Below are positions 8,661-16,777 of a DNA stretch of 64,000 nt, one piece after another. The position numbers and the translations under genes were made by a program. Origin of the DNA: Streptomyces sp. NBC_00239 (GTDB taxonomy: Bacteria; Actinomycetota; Actinomycetes; Streptomycetales; Streptomycetaceae). The notes beneath the pieces were generated by a model, which saw nothing but the letters and a program-made list of their open reading frames with translations, was not told where the DNA came from and ran no database searches. Location: assembly GCF_036194065.1 (NCBI RefSeq), contig NZ_CP108095.1, positions 3,100,001 through 3,164,000 on the forward strand, written 5' to 3'. Position 1 is the first letter of the stretch, and the number at the start of each line of letters is the position of its first letter.

Positions 8661-8713
8661 CCGCGCCCCGCGCCCCTCCCCACGGTGGACGCGGAGGGGG
8701 GTGCGGGGCGCGG
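8661..8713 (-). terminator. strong GC hairpin downstream of the anti-sigma gene
   Basis: A near-perfect inverted repeat of about 21 bases per arm (8661-8681 and 8693-8713) with an 11-base loop lies just after the stop of the anti-sigma gene. There is no long T-run, as is common in streptomycetes. It would separate the sigma/anti-sigma operon from htrA. Confidence 0.6.
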
Positions 8714-8727
8714 GCCGGGTACGGGAC

Positions 8728-9489
8728 TCAGCGCGGCAGCGAACCTGCCGGCACCTTGGGCACCGCCTTCACGGCGTCCTTCAGCAGTCCCGACACCGGA
8801 GTGGTGACGGGCGGCAGCTGCACCGGGTGGGGGCCCTGCGGCCGGGCCACCGGCCCGACCGCCGAACCGTGCGGGATGCGGCCGGTCGGCGCCGGGCCGA
8901 CCGGGGCCGACAGCCGTCCCGCCTCGTTCACGGAGAGCACGCCGGAGCCCGAGCCGGTGCCGGTACGGGTCGCCGGGGTCACGGCGGTGCCGCCCTCGCC
9001 ACGCGCGTTGGGGTCCAGGGCGGACTCCAGCGGCAGCGCGCCGCCGAGGGCGATGGCGGCCAGCGAGACGGCGCCCGCCGCCGCGAAGGCGAACCGCCGG
9101 CCGCGGGCATGGGCGTGGGCCGGGCGGCCCACCTCGTGTATCCGGAAGCCCTGCTCGGGCGCTTCGGGCTGCGGCGGTACGTACCCGAAGCTATCGGGGC
9201 CGCCGACGGCGAACACGCCGCTGCCAAAGCCGGGGTCGCGGCCGGACGGATCGCCACCCGGCAGGCCCTGCAGACGGGCGAGCAGCCCTTCCGAGGGCGG
9301 CGGCGGGGCCGACTCGACGAAGAGGGTCTTCAACCGGCGCTGGGCATCGGCCTCGGCCTTGCACCGGGCACAGGTGGCCAGGTGCGCCAGCACCCGCTCC
9401 CGCGCGTCATGGCCCAGTTCCCCGTCCACCAGGGCGGCGAGCCGGTCGCCCAGGTGGTGTTCCGCAGCAGACGGACTGACTCCGCTCAC
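8728..9489 (-). CDS. rseA: zinc-finger anti-sigma factor (RseA-like) of the adjacent ECF sigma factor
   Basis: A 253-residue single-pass membrane protein. The N-terminal anti-sigma domain has the ZAS-type zinc motif HLATCARC (His-x3-Cys-x2-Cys, about residues 36-43) after an acidic helix ([10 protein letters not shown]). A membrane segment follows at about 132-154 ([20 protein letters not shown]). The outer C-terminal part is rich in Pro, Gly and Thr. It should hold the sigma factor inactive at the membrane until an envelope signal releases it; that is family knowledge. The GTG start overlaps the sigma stop as GTGA (9486-9489), so the two proteins are translationally coupled in matched amounts. 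In mycobacteria RseA is the partner of SigE. Confidence 0.88.
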   Translation of the reverse strand: MSGVSPSAAEHHLGDRLAALVDGELGHDARERVLAHLATCARCKAEADAQRRLKTLFVESAPPPPSEGLLARLQGLPGGDPSGRDPGFGSGVFAVGGPDSFGYVPPQPEAPEQGFRIHEVGRPAHAHARGRRFAFAAAGAVSLAAIALGGALPLESALDPNARGEGGTAVTPATRTGTGSGSGVLSVNEAGRLSAPVGPAPTGRIPHGSAVGPVARPQGPHPVQLPPVTTPVSGLLKDAVKAVPKVPAGSLPR

Positions 9490-10250
9490 TCCGCTCCGCC
9501 CTCTCCCCCCACGGCCACCCCTGCCAGCGCACGCTGCTCGGCCCGGGCCTCGGGGGACCGGTGCTTGAGCGCCTTGCGCAGATGCGAGCGGCCTCGGTGG
9601 ATACGGCTGCGCACGGTGCCCAGCTTCACGCCGAGCGTCGCGGCGATCTCCTCGTAGGACAGGCCCTCGATGTCGCAGAGCACGACCGCGGCACGGAACT
9701 CGGGCGCCAGGGTGTCCAGCGCCTGCTGGACGTCGGCGTCGAAGTGGGTGTCGTGGAGCACCTGCTGGGGCGAGGGCTCACGGCTGGGCAGCCGCTCGGC
9801 CGCGTCGTCCGCGAGGGCGTCGAAGCGGATCCGCTGCTTGCGGCGGACCATGTCGAGGAAGAGGTTGGTGGTGATCCGGTGCAGCCAGCCCTCGAAGGTG
9901 CCGGGCGTGTACGTGGACAGCGAGCGGAACACCCGGACGAAGACCTCCTGCGTGAGGTCCTCGGCGTCGTGCTGATTGCCCGTGAGGCGATAGGCCAGAC
10001 GGTAGACCCGCGCACTGTGCGTACTGACGATGTCCTCCCATGAGGGAGGCGTCCACGCCTGCTGACCCGCATCTGCGGCAAAGGTCGCGGTGGTTGCGGT
10101 GGCGGTGGTGTGGAAACGGTCAGCAATGTCAGTCACGGATTTCGGCTCACCCGCCGACCTGAAGAGGCGTCTGATCACGCCCCCACGATCCACAGGCGCA
10201 GCCGCACCTCCCCTATCGGCTCTGGTGGTGTCCAGTGGAGCCCCTACCAT
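9486..10250 (-). CDS. sigE: ECF RNA polymerase sigma factor, orthologue of mycobacterial SigE
   Basis: About 254 residues. An N-terminal extension of about 70 residues precedes region 2 ([20 protein letters not shown], then [10 protein letters not shown], with the core-binding and -10 recognition helices) and region 4 ([20 protein letters not shown] helix-turn-helix). The short linker and lack of region 3 identify an ECF sigma. The ATG at 10250 is chosen over a GTG at 10256; both are in frame and the difference is two residues. Linkage to an anti-sigma gene, htrA and tatB and divergence from an O-methyltransferase matches Rv1220c-Rv1224. The name therefore follows the mycobacterial orthologue; it is not the cell-envelope sigma usually called SigE in S. 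coelicolor. The upstream gap holds an AT-rich tandem direct repeat that could be a regulator site. Confidence 0.9.
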   Translation of the reverse strand: MVGAPLDTTRADRGGAAAPVDRGGVIRRLFRSAGEPKSVTDIADRFHTTATATTATFAADAGQQAWTPPSWEDIVSTHSARVYRLAYRLTGNQHDAEDLTQEVFVRVFRSLSTYTPGTFEGWLHRITTNLFLDMVRRKQRIRFDALADDAAERLPSREPSPQQVLHDTHFDADVQQALDTLAPEFRAAVVLCDIEGLSYEEIAATLGVKLGTVRSRIHRGRSHLRKALKHRSPEARAEQRALAGVAVGGEGGAE

Positions 10251-10282
10251 AGCCACCCCGTCCGTCAGCTCCGGATAAGTAT

Positions 10283-10304
10283 CTTTGCGTTAACTTTGCA
10301 TAAG
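10283..10304. promoter_or_regulatory. 11-bp tandem direct repeat in the sigE / O-methyltransferase divergent promoter
   Basis: CTTTGCGTTAA is followed directly by CTTTGCATAAG. The 11-base period is one helical turn, as in many OmpR-type response regulator sites. The block is much richer in A and T than its surroundings and lies about 40 bases before the sigma start. In mycobacteria sigE is controlled by a two-component regulator at direct repeats; a comparable role here is inference. Confidence 0.4.
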
Positions 10305-10405
10305 GAGGGCGGTCGTCCGATCCCGGCGGTCCCGATCGGCCCCTCTCCCCCTCACAACGCCCGGTCCCATCTGCGGGTTCCCGCAGCCAACGGATACAGT
10401 CACCG

Positions 10406-11068
10406 TTGCGCCAACTATGGGGACAGGAGAGGGTCATTACCGGCAACCGGCAGACGAGCTGGGCGTTCGCCGACGCGTTTGTCGCCGAGGACGACGCTCT
10501 GCGGTGGGCCCGCGACCGGGCGAGGGAAGCGGGCCTGCGCCCGGTGTCCCCCGGCGCCGGGGCCGCGCTGCGCCTGCTCGCCGCCGCCGCCGACGCCAAG
10601 GCGGTCGCCGAGATCGGCACCGGCACCGGCGTCTCCGGCATCCACCTGCTGCACGGGATGCGGCCGGACGGGGTACTGACCACCGTGGATCCCGAGCCCG
10701 ACCGGCAGGCTTTCGCCCGCCAGGCCTTCCGCGCGGCCGGCTTCGCCGGGAACCGGGCCCGCTTCATCCCCGGCCGGGCGCTCGACGTCCTGCCGCGGCT
10801 CGCGGACGGCGGATACGACCTGGTGTTCTGCGACGGCGACCCGACCGAGTCCCTCGACTACCTCGCTGAATCGTTGCGCCTGCTGCGGCCCGGCGGCCTG
10901 GTGTGTTTCGAGGGCGTCTTCTCGGACGGCCGCACCGTGGACTCGGCCGCGCAGCCGGTGGAGGTGCTGCGGGTGCGGGAGCTGCTGCGCACGGTGCGCG
11001 AGAGCCCGGCGCTCCAGTCGGCGCTGCTCCCGGTGGGTGACGGCCTGCTGTGCGCGGTGCGCCGGTGA
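10406..11068 (+). CDS. class I SAM-dependent O-methyltransferase (Rv1220c family)
   Basis: A methyltransferase of the catechol-OMT-like class. The SAM-binding glycine motif AEIGTGTGVSG is near residue 70, the acidic motif follows in LTTVDPEPDR, and the metal/substrate loop region reads YDLVFCDGDP. It would transfer a methyl group from SAM to a hydroxyl of an unknown substrate in the cytoplasm. The start is uncertain. The frame can begin at TTG 10406, but AGGAGAGGG at 10425-10433 lies six bases before an in-frame ATT at 10436 (ITGNRQTSWAFADAF), and recognisable family sequence begins there. An ATT start is rare but known. The gene is divergent from sigE and ends at a shared hairpin with the DUF3117 gene. 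Confidence 0.85.
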   Translation: MRQLWGQERVITGNRQTSWAFADAFVAEDDALRWARDRAREAGLRPVSPGAGAALRLLAAAADAKAVAEIGTGTGVSGIHLLHGMRPDGVLTTVDPEPDRQAFARQAFRAAGFAGNRARFIPGRALDVLPRLADGGYDLVFCDGDPTESLDYLAESLRLLRPGGLVCFEGVFSDGRTVDSAAQPVEVLRVRELLRTVRESPALQSALLPVGDGLLCAVRR

Positions 11069-11125
11069 GCCCCGACCCGGCTGCCCCGGGAACCGGGCAC
11101 TGAAGCCGCCCGGCACTGGACACGA

Positions 11126-11160
11126 CGATGCCCCGGCCGCCAGAGGCGGCCGGGGCATCG
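11126..11160. terminator. bidirectional terminator between the O-methyltransferase and DUF3117 genes
   Basis: A perfect inverted repeat with 16-base arms (11126-11141 and 11145-11160) and an AGA loop. It lies between two convergent stop codons, so it can serve both transcripts. Confidence 0.8.
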
Positions 11161-11183
11161 TGGAAAAGTCGGTGTGCGGGTGC

Positions 11184-11351
11184 TCAGCCGACGACGTTCT
11201 TGAGAGCGTCGGCGAGGGCACCGGCCTCGTCCGGGGTCAGCTCGACGACGAGACGACCGCCGCCTTCGAGCGGCACGCGCATGACGATGCCCCGCCCCTC
11301 CTTGGTGACCTCGAGCGGGCCGTCGCCCGTCCGCGGCTTCATGGCCGCCAT
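11184..11351 (-). CDS. DUF3117 small conserved protein, 55 aa
   Basis: A 55-residue protein beginning MAAMKPRTGDGPLEVTKEGR and ending DEAGALADALKNVVG. Length and sequence match DUF3117, a family highly conserved throughout Actinobacteria (Rv1211 in M. tuberculosis) and of unknown function. The first half looks like beta strands (GIVMRVPLEGGGRLVVEL), the second like one helix. There is no signal or membrane helix. The ATG at 11351 is preceded by a purine-rich ribosome site (AGGAAGGGG). Its strict conservation and single-gene transcription with a good -10 box suggest a housekeeping role. Confidence 0.92.
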   Translation of the reverse strand: MAAMKPRTGDGPLEVTKEGRGIVMRVPLEGGGRLVVELTPDEAGALADALKNVVG

Positions 11352-11442
11352 GCTCGTTCCCCTTCCTGAAACCAGTTCATCGTCAGCCGACGGCCCCATT
11401 GAGGCGCCTGGAACCCGGCATCGAACACATTGCTTCCAGGCC

Positions 11443-11473
11443 ATTATCCCGCATGTCAGGACCCGATGACCAA
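11443..11473 (-). promoter_or_regulatory. candidate promoter of the DUF3117 gene
   Basis: On the minus strand GATAAT (plus-strand 11443-11448) is close to the -10 consensus, and TTGGTC (11468-11473) stands 19 bases upstream as a weak -35. It lies about 90 bases before the ATG. The rest of the 330-base gap up to 11682 carries the enoyl-CoA hydratase promoter region, including TTGACG at 11579, and nothing else recognisable. Confidence 0.4.
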
Positions 11474-11682
11474 CATCGGCTGGGAACGCTTGCGCAACGC
11501 GCTTGGCCAAAACCACTCATTTCGGCGATCCGCCTGCGATACTGCGCCGCCGCAGCCGGAGCCCGACGGACCGATTCTTTGACGCATGTCACATGTCGGG
11601 GCCCCGCCCGGTCCGCCATGCTGGCCTTTGTACCGGCCAGTACCGATCGCTGGCCGCGTCCGCGACGGAGGGGACACCTGCC

Positions 11683-12483
11683 ATGGCCGACACCGTGCTC
11701 TACGAAGTGACCGACGGGCTCGCCACGATCACGCTCAACCGCCCGGACGCGATGAACGCGCTGAACACGGACGCGAAGGTGGCGCTGCGGGAGGCCCTGC
11801 GGTCGGCCGCCGGGGACCCGGCGGTGCGCGCCGTGCTGCTGACCGCGACCGGCCGCGCGTTCTGCGTGGGCCAGGACCTCAAGGAGCACGTCGGCAGCCT
11901 CGCCGCGGCCCGCGAATCCGGCTCCGGGAACGCGCTGAGCACGGTCGGCGAGCACTACAACCCGATCGTGCGGGCGATCACCGAGATGCCCAAGCCGGTC
12001 GTGGCCGGGGTGAACGGTGCCGCCGCGGGAGCCGGCTTCGGTTTCGCGCTGGCCGCCGACTACCGGGTGGTCGCCGACACCTCGTCGTTCACCACCGCCT
12101 TCGCCGGCGTGGGGCTCACCGCCGACTCCGGCGTCTCGTGGACCCTGCCCCGGCTGATCGGCCAGAGCCGGGCCGCCGACCTGCTGCTCTTCCCCCGCTC
12201 GATCACCGCGCAGGAGGCGTACGAGCTGGGCATCGTCCACAAGGTGGTGCCGGCCGGCGACCTCGCCGCCGAGGCCGCCGCCGTGGCGCGCAAGCTCGCG
12301 GACGGACCGACGGTGGCCTACGCGGCGCTCAAGGAGTCCCTGGCGTACGGCGCGGGGCACTCGCTGTCCGAGGCGCTGGACAAGGAGGACGAGCTCCAGA
12401 CCCGGGCCGGCGCGTCCGAGGACCACCAGATCGCCGTCGCGGCCTTCCTCGCGAAGGAGCGCCCGAAGTACACGGGCCGCTGA
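11683..12483 (+). CDS. enoyl-CoA hydratase/isomerase family protein
   Basis: A 266-residue crotonase-fold protein. The first oxyanion-hole region reads AVLLTATGRAFCVGQDLKEH and the second is AGVNGAAAGAGFGFALAADY. These stabilise the acyl-CoA enolate. The position after the GAAAGAG loop that carries the first catalytic Glu in true hydratases is not clearly Glu here; the second region reads GLTADSGVSWTLPRLIG, with Asp at the usual acidic site, resembling PaaG/isomerase-type members. The enzyme probably acts on an enoyl-CoA in fatty acid or aromatic degradation, with the substrate unknown. The ATG at 11683 is preceded by GGAGGGGACACCTGCC. Monocistronic, convergent with tag. Confidence 0.88.
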   Translation: MADTVLYEVTDGLATITLNRPDAMNALNTDAKVALREALRSAAGDPAVRAVLLTATGRAFCVGQDLKEHVGSLAAARESGSGNALSTVGEHYNPIVRAITEMPKPVVAGVNGAAAGAGFGFALAADYRVVADTSSFTTAFAGVGLTADSGVSWTLPRLIGQSRAADLLLFPRSITAQEAYELGIVHKVVPAGDLAAEAAAVARKLADGPTVAYAALKESLAYGAGHSLSEALDKEDELQTRAGASEDHQIAVAAFLAKERPKYTGR

Positions 12484-12534
12484 GCCGTCCGGGCGGCCCT
12501 CCGGGGCCGCCCGCCGCGTACGGGGGCCCGCGGG

Positions 12535-13104
12535 TCAGCGGGCGGAGCAGTCGGCCAGGTGGTCGTTGACGAGGCCGCAGGCCTGCATCAGGGCGTAGGC
12601 CGTGGTGGGCCCGACGAAGCGGATGCCGGCCTTCTTGAGGGCCTTGGCGAGCGCGGTGGACTCCGGGGTCACGGCAGGCACCTCGGAGAGGACCCTGGGC
12701 GCGGTGCCGGGCTCGGGGGCGTGCGACCAGATCAGCTTGTCCAGCTCGCCCGGGGACCAGCCGGCGAGCTCCCGGGCGTTGGCCAGGGTGGCCTCGATCT
12801 TCAGCCGGTTGCGGATGATGCCGGGGTCGGCGAGCAGCCGCTCGGCGTCGGCCGGGCCGAACTCCGCGACGGCGGCGATCCGGAAGCCGGCGAACGCCGT
12901 CCGGAAGCCCTCGCGGCGGCGCAGGATCGTCAGCCAGGACAGCCCGGACTGGAAGGCCTCCAGGCACAGCCGCTCGTAGAGCTCGTCGTCCCCGTGGACG
13001 GGCCGGCCCCACTCCTCGTCGTGGTAGGCGGTGTAGTCCTCGGTGGCCAGCGCCCACGGGCAGCGCAGCATCCCGTCCGGCCCGGCCGCGGCCCCGACGC
13101 TCAC
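12535..13104 (-). CDS. tag: DNA-3-methyladenine glycosylase I
   Basis: A 189-residue enzyme that removes 3-methyladenine from alkylated DNA, the first step of base excision repair. Family marks are the N-terminal RCPWA, the block YHDEEWGRP, FQSGLSWLTILRRREGFR and the C-terminal HLADC. The zinc ligands known from E. coli Tag (Cys near the N-terminus, His in YHDEEWG, and the C-terminal His-x3-Cys) are all present. The start overlaps the end of the DivIVA-like gene by four bases (13101-13104), so the two are coupled. The same pair adjoins folP2 in mycobacteria. Confidence 0.95.
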   Translation of the reverse strand: MSVGAAAGPDGMLRCPWALATEDYTAYHDEEWGRPVHGDDELYERLCLEAFQSGLSWLTILRRREGFRTAFAGFRIAAVAEFGPADAERLLADPGIIRNRLKIEATLANARELAGWSPGELDKLIWSHAPEPGTAPRVLSEVPAVTPESTALAKALKKAGIRFVGPTTAYALMQACGLVNDHLADCSAR

Positions 13105-13661
13105 CGGCGCGGCCCCTCGCCCTGGAAGCCGCCCTCGGAGCCGTCCTGGTAGCCGTCTGCGAAGTCGTCCTGGAACCCGCCCCGGGGGTCGTCCCGGTAG
13201 CCGTCCCGATGCTCGTCCCGGTAGCCGTCCCGATGCTCGTCCCGGTAGTCGTCCCCGGCGCCGCCGTACGGGCCTTCCTGCGGGTGTCCGGGGTGCCCGG
13301 CGCCCGGGCCGGCGGGGCCGGCGGGGCGCTTGAACAGGTCCGGGCCGGACAGGGACGCGGCCTGCACGCCAGCGAGGGCCGCCTCCAGCCCCGCGATCCG
13401 CGCGTCCCGCTCGGCGAGTTCCGCGCCGACCCGCTGGAGTACGTCGTCCACCTCGGCCATCCGGTAGCCGCGGGGCGCCACCGGCAGCCGCAGGGCGTCC
13501 ATGTCGGCGCGCGTGACGGGCCGCTCCGGGGGCAGCGAGTCGGCCACGTGCTCGGGCTCCGCCTCGGGGAGCACGGCTTCCTCACCGCCGCCCACCACCG
13601 CGAGCGTGACCGCGGCGACCACCACGACCAGCGCGATCAGCAAGAACCAGAACACGATCAA
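13101..13661 (-). CDS. DivIVA-domain membrane protein with tandem peptide repeats
   Basis: A 186-residue protein. An N-terminal membrane helix (FWFLLIALVVVVAAVTLAVV) is followed by a short DivIVA-like segment (LRLPVAPRGYRMAEVDDVLQRV) and a coiled region (AELAERDARIAGLEAAL). The C-terminal third is disordered and contains near-exact tandem repeats of YRDEHRDG/YRDDP followed by Gly-Gly-Phe-Gln-Asp repeats. The Rv1209-type neighbour of tag in mycobacteria has the same architecture. DivIVA domains bind curved membranes or polar growth machinery; a role in envelope growth is inference. The TTG start has GGGAG four to five bases upstream; an in-frame GTG two codons later is possible. Confidence 0.8.
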   Translation of the reverse strand: MIVFWFLLIALVVVVAAVTLAVVGGGEEAVLPEAEPEHVADSLPPERPVTRADMDALRLPVAPRGYRMAEVDDVLQRVGAELAERDARIAGLEAALAGVQAASLSGPDLFKRPAGPAGPGAGHPGHPQEGPYGGAGDDYRDEHRDGYRDEHRDGYRDDPRGGFQDDFADGYQDGSEGGFQGEGPRR

Positions 13662-13781
13662 CCAACTCCCGTGAGCCCGTGAAGACTGTCCGGCACGATC
13701 GTGCCATGCGCCGGTGACAGCGCGGACCGTCGAGACGGACCGTTAAGGTCGCAGACGAACGATCAGAGGAGGAAACAGCGG

Positions 13782-14642
13782 ATGCTGCGGCTGGGCAGGC
13801 GTGAGTTCGGGCCCCACGAGCCGGTGATCATGGCCATCGTGAACCGGACCCCGGACTCGTTCTACGACCAGGGCGCGACGTTCCGCGACGAACCCGCCCT
13901 GGACCGGGTCGAGCAGGCGGTCGCCGAGGGCGCCGCGATCATCGACATCGGCGGGGTCAAGGCGGGGCCGGGCGAGGAGGTCGACGCCGCCGAGGAGGCA
14001 CGTCGTACGGTCGGCTTCGTCGCCGAGGTGCGGCGCCGCCACCCCGACGTGGTGATCAGCGTGGACACCTGGCGCCACGAGGTGGGCGAGGCGGTCTGCG
14101 AGGCGGGCGCCGACCTGCTGAACGACGCCTGGGGCGGGGTGGACCCTCGGCTCGCGGAGGTCGCGGCCCGCTACGACGCGGGCCTGGTGTGCACGCACGC
14201 GGGCGGGGTGGAGCCGCGTACCCGGCCGCACCGGACCGCGTACGAGGACGTGATGGCGGACATCCTGCGGGTCACGGTCGGGCTGGCCGAGCGGGCCGCC
14301 GGCCTCGGCGTGCGCCGGGACGCGATCCTCATCGACCCGGGCCACGACTTCGGGAAGAACACCCGCCATTCGCTGGAGGCAACCCGCCGGCTCGGCGAGA
14401 TGGCCGACACCGGCTGGCCGGTGCTGGTGTCGCTGTCCAACAAGGACTTCGTCGGCGAGACGCTCGACAAGCCGGTCAAGGAGCGGCTGCTGGGCACCCT
14501 GGCGACGACGGCGGTCTCCGCCTGGCTGGGCGCCCGGGTCTACCGGGTGCACGAGGTGGCGGAGACCCGCCAGATCCTCGACATGGTGGCGTCGATCCAG
14601 GGCCACCGCCCGCCGGCGGTCGCCCGCCGCGGCCTGGCCTGA
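13782..14642 (+). CDS. folP: dihydropteroate synthase family protein, FolP2 type
   Basis: A 286-residue TIM-barrel of the pterin-binding family (MAIVNRTPDSFYDQG, SVDTWRHEV, LIDPGHDFGKN). The usual DHPS loop GGESTRPG is replaced by GGVKAGPG, and the C-terminus ends VASIQGHRPP...RRGLA. Both are features of the mycobacterial FolP2 group (Rv1207), whose members were reported not to supply DHPS activity. The true reaction is therefore unknown even though automatic tools will call it DHPS. The neighbours tag and DivIVA-like, and a LOG-family gene, are the same as around folP2. The ATG at 13782 has an AGAGGAGG ribosome site; the upstream extension to 13701 is not supported. Confidence 0.88.
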   Translation: MLRLGRREFGPHEPVIMAIVNRTPDSFYDQGATFRDEPALDRVEQAVAEGAAIIDIGGVKAGPGEEVDAAEEARRTVGFVAEVRRRHPDVVISVDTWRHEVGEAVCEAGADLLNDAWGGVDPRLAEVAARYDAGLVCTHAGGVEPRTRPHRTAYEDVMADILRVTVGLAERAAGLGVRRDAILIDPGHDFGKNTRHSLEATRRLGEMADTGWPVLVSLSNKDFVGETLDKPVKERLLGTLATTAVSAWLGARVYRVHEVAETRQILDMVASIQGHRPPAVARRGLA

Positions 14643-14789
14643 ACCCCCGGCCCACCCGCCGCGGCCCGTCCTGGCCCGCCGGCCTCCCGGCAGTCGCCGC
14701 CGCGGTCCGGCCTGCCCCGGCGCCCGCCCGCCCGCCGCGGCCCGGTCCGGGCCGGGTCGCGGCGGGGGGGTGCCTGCGGGTGCCGGCTG

Positions 14790-15545
14790 CTACTTGCCGA
14801 CTTCCTTGGTGACCAGGGCGATCGCCTCGTCCACGTCGTCCGTGACGTGGAACAGGAACAGGTCGCGCTCCGAGGCCTTGCCCTGGGCCACGACCGTGTT
14901 CTTCAGCCAGTCGATCAGCCCGCTCCAGTACGCCGTGCCGAACAGCACGATCGGGAAGCGGGTGATCTTCTGCGTCTGGACCAGGGTGAGCGCCTCGAAC
15001 AGCTCGTCCAGCGTGCCGAGGCCGCCCGGCAGGACCACGAAGCCCTGGCTGTACTTCACGAACATCGTCTTGCGGACGAAGAAGTACCGGAAGTTCAGGC
15101 CGAGGTCGACGTGCTGGTTGAGGCCCTGCTCGAAGGGCAGCTCGATGCCGAGGCCGACCGAGATGCCGTTGGCCTCGCGGGCGCCCTTGTTCGCGGCCTC
15201 CATCGCGCCCGGACCGCCGCCGGTGATCACCGCGAAGCCCGCGTCGACCAACGCGCCGCCGATCCGCTCGCCCGCCTCGTACTCGGCCGAACCGGCCGGC
15301 GTGCGCGCGGACCCGAAGACGCTGATGGCCGGCGGCAGCTCGGCCAGCGTGCCGAAGCCCTCGATGAACTCCGACTGGATGCGCAGGACCCGCCAGGGAT
15401 CGGTGTGCACCCACTCGGAGGGCCCGGCCGAGTCGAGCAGACGCTGATCGGTCGTACTGCCCGCCTGGACCTGGCCCCGCCGCCGCAGCACCGGCCCGAG
15501 CTGCTGCTCCTCGGGCCTGCGCCGCACGCTCTCGGAGTTGCCCAT
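14790..15545 (-). CDS. LOG family / TIGR00730 Rossmann-fold nucleotide 5'-monophosphate phosphoribohydrolase
   Basis: A 251-residue protein with the lysine-decarboxylase-like motif PGGLGTLDELFE, and upstream GGGPGAMEAANKGA, which form the nucleotide-binding and catalytic site of LOG enzymes. Members release a free base from nucleoside 5'-monophosphates, including cytokinin-type adenines; M. tuberculosis Rv1205 at the equivalent position does this. The first 60 residues are charged and variable (VRRRPEEQQLGPVLRRRG). The ATG at 15545 has AGGAGGG upstream. The gene follows dapE on the same strand with a 65-base gap and may share its transcript. Confidence 0.9.
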   Translation of the reverse strand: MGNSESVRRRPEEQQLGPVLRRRGQVQAGSTTDQRLLDSAGPSEWVHTDPWRVLRIQSEFIEGFGTLAELPPAISVFGSARTPAGSAEYEAGERIGGALVDAGFAVITGGGPGAMEAANKGAREANGISVGLGIELPFEQGLNQHVDLGLNFRYFFVRKTMFVKYSQGFVVLPGGLGTLDELFEALTLVQTQKITRFPIVLFGTAYWSGLIDWLKNTVVAQGKASERDLFLFHVTDDVDEAIALVTKEVGK

Positions 15546-15610
15546 GATGTGCTCCCTCCTGCTGATCGTTCGGATCAGGGTAGGCACACAAGGGTGACAA
15601 GGAGGGTAAT

Positions 15611-16690
15611 TCAGGAGGTCAGCCAGGCACGGAGTCGTTCCTCGCAGTGCAGGATCGCCTTCGTGGCCACGCGCTCGTCGCGCTTGTGCGCGAGCAGGGC
15701 GTCGCCCGGGCCGTAGTTGACCGCCGGTACGCCCAGCGCGCTGAAGCGGGACACGTCCGTCCAGCCGAACTTGGGCATCGCGCGGCCGCCGACGGCCTCC
15801 ATGAACGCCTGCGCGGCCGGGTGCGAGAGGCCCGGCAGGGCGCCGCCCGAGAGGTCGTCCACGATGTACTCGACGACGCCGCAGTCCGCGAACACCTCCT
15901 CGACGTGGGCGAGCGCCTCCTGCTCGGTCCGATCCGGCGCATAGCGGAAGTTGACCGTCACCGTGCACTCGTCGGGGATGACGTTGTTGGCGACGCCGCC
16001 CTCGATCCGTACGGCGTTGAGGCCCTCGTGGTACTCCAGGCCGTCGATGACCGGCTTGCGCGGCTCGTACGCGGCGAGCCGGGCCAGGATCGGGCCGGCC
16101 GCGTGGATCGCGTTGGAGCCCATCCAGCTGCGCGCGGAGTGGGCACGCTCGCCGGTGGTCTTCAGCAGCACCCGCAGGGTGCCCTGGCAGCCGCCCTCGA
16201 CCTGGGCGTCGGAGGGCTCCAGCAGCACCGCGAAGTCGCCCGCCAGCCACTCGGGGTGGGCGTCGGCGAGGTGGCCGAGGCCGTTGAGGTGCGCGGCGAC
16301 CTCCTCCTGGTCGTAGAAGACGAAGGTGAGGTCGCGGTTGGGCTCGGTGACGGTGGCCGCGATCCGCAGCTGCACGGCCACGCCGGACTTCATGTCCGTG
16401 GTGCCGCAGCCCCACAGCACGCCGTCCTCGTCGAGACGGGACGGGACGTTGTCCGCGATCGGGACGGTGTCGAGGTGACCGGCGAGGATCACGCGCTCGG
16501 CGCGGCCCAGGTCGGTGCGGGCGACGATGTTGTTGCCCCGCCGGTCGACGGTGAGGTGCGGGAGGGCACGCAGCGCCTGTTCGACGGCGTCGGCGATCAC
16601 TTTCTCGTCGCCGCTCTCGGACGGCATGTCGACGAGCCGGGCGGTCAGCGCCGCGGCGTCCAGGCTGAGGTCTAGCGCGGATTCGGGCAT
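15611..16690 (-). CDS. dapE: succinyl-diaminopimelate desuccinylase
   Basis: A 359-residue M20-family metallo-hydrolase that removes succinate from N-succinyl-LL-diaminopimelate, giving LL-DAP for lysine and peptidoglycan. Metal ligands are seen in AGHLDTVPIADN (His, Asp), CGTTDMKSG (bridging Asp), the catalytic Glu pair DQEE, and a late His in LSHPAAQAF. An internal dimerisation domain covers about residues 170-280. The ATG at 16690 is chosen over GTG 16696 because AGGG lies eight bases upstream. dapC at 19452 catalyses the preceding step, so two genes of the succinylase branch lie within 4 kb. Confidence 0.92.
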   Translation of the reverse strand: MPESALDLSLDAAALTARLVDMPSESGDEKVIADAVEQALRALPHLTVDRRGNNIVARTDLGRAERVILAGHLDTVPIADNVPSRLDEDGVLWGCGTTDMKSGVAVQLRIAATVTEPNRDLTFVFYDQEEVAAHLNGLGHLADAHPEWLAGDFAVLLEPSDAQVEGGCQGTLRVLLKTTGERAHSARSWMGSNAIHAAGPILARLAAYEPRKPVIDGLEYHEGLNAVRIEGGVANNVIPDECTVTVNFRYAPDRTEQEALAHVEEVFADCGVVEYIVDDLSGGALPGLSHPAAQAFMEAVGGRAMPKFGWTDVSRFSALGVPAVNYGPGDALLAHKRDERVATKAILHCEERLRAWLTS

Positions 16691-16742
16691 GGCCACGACC
16701 CTAACGCGCCGGACCTCGGCCCGGCGTCCGACGTCCGGCCGG

Positions 16743-16770
16743 TGGACGTGGCGGGTGGCTCAAGTACGGT
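16743..16770 (+). promoter_or_regulatory. promoter of the secreted lysozyme-like gene, probably leaderless
   Basis: TGGACG (16743-16748) and TACGGT (16765-16770) are separated by 16 bases, and the -10 box ends seven bases before GTG 16778. This arrangement supports transcription starting at the start codon and argues against the longer frame beginning at 16742, which would contain the -35. Confidence 0.5.
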
Positions 16771-16777
16771 GGGCGGC

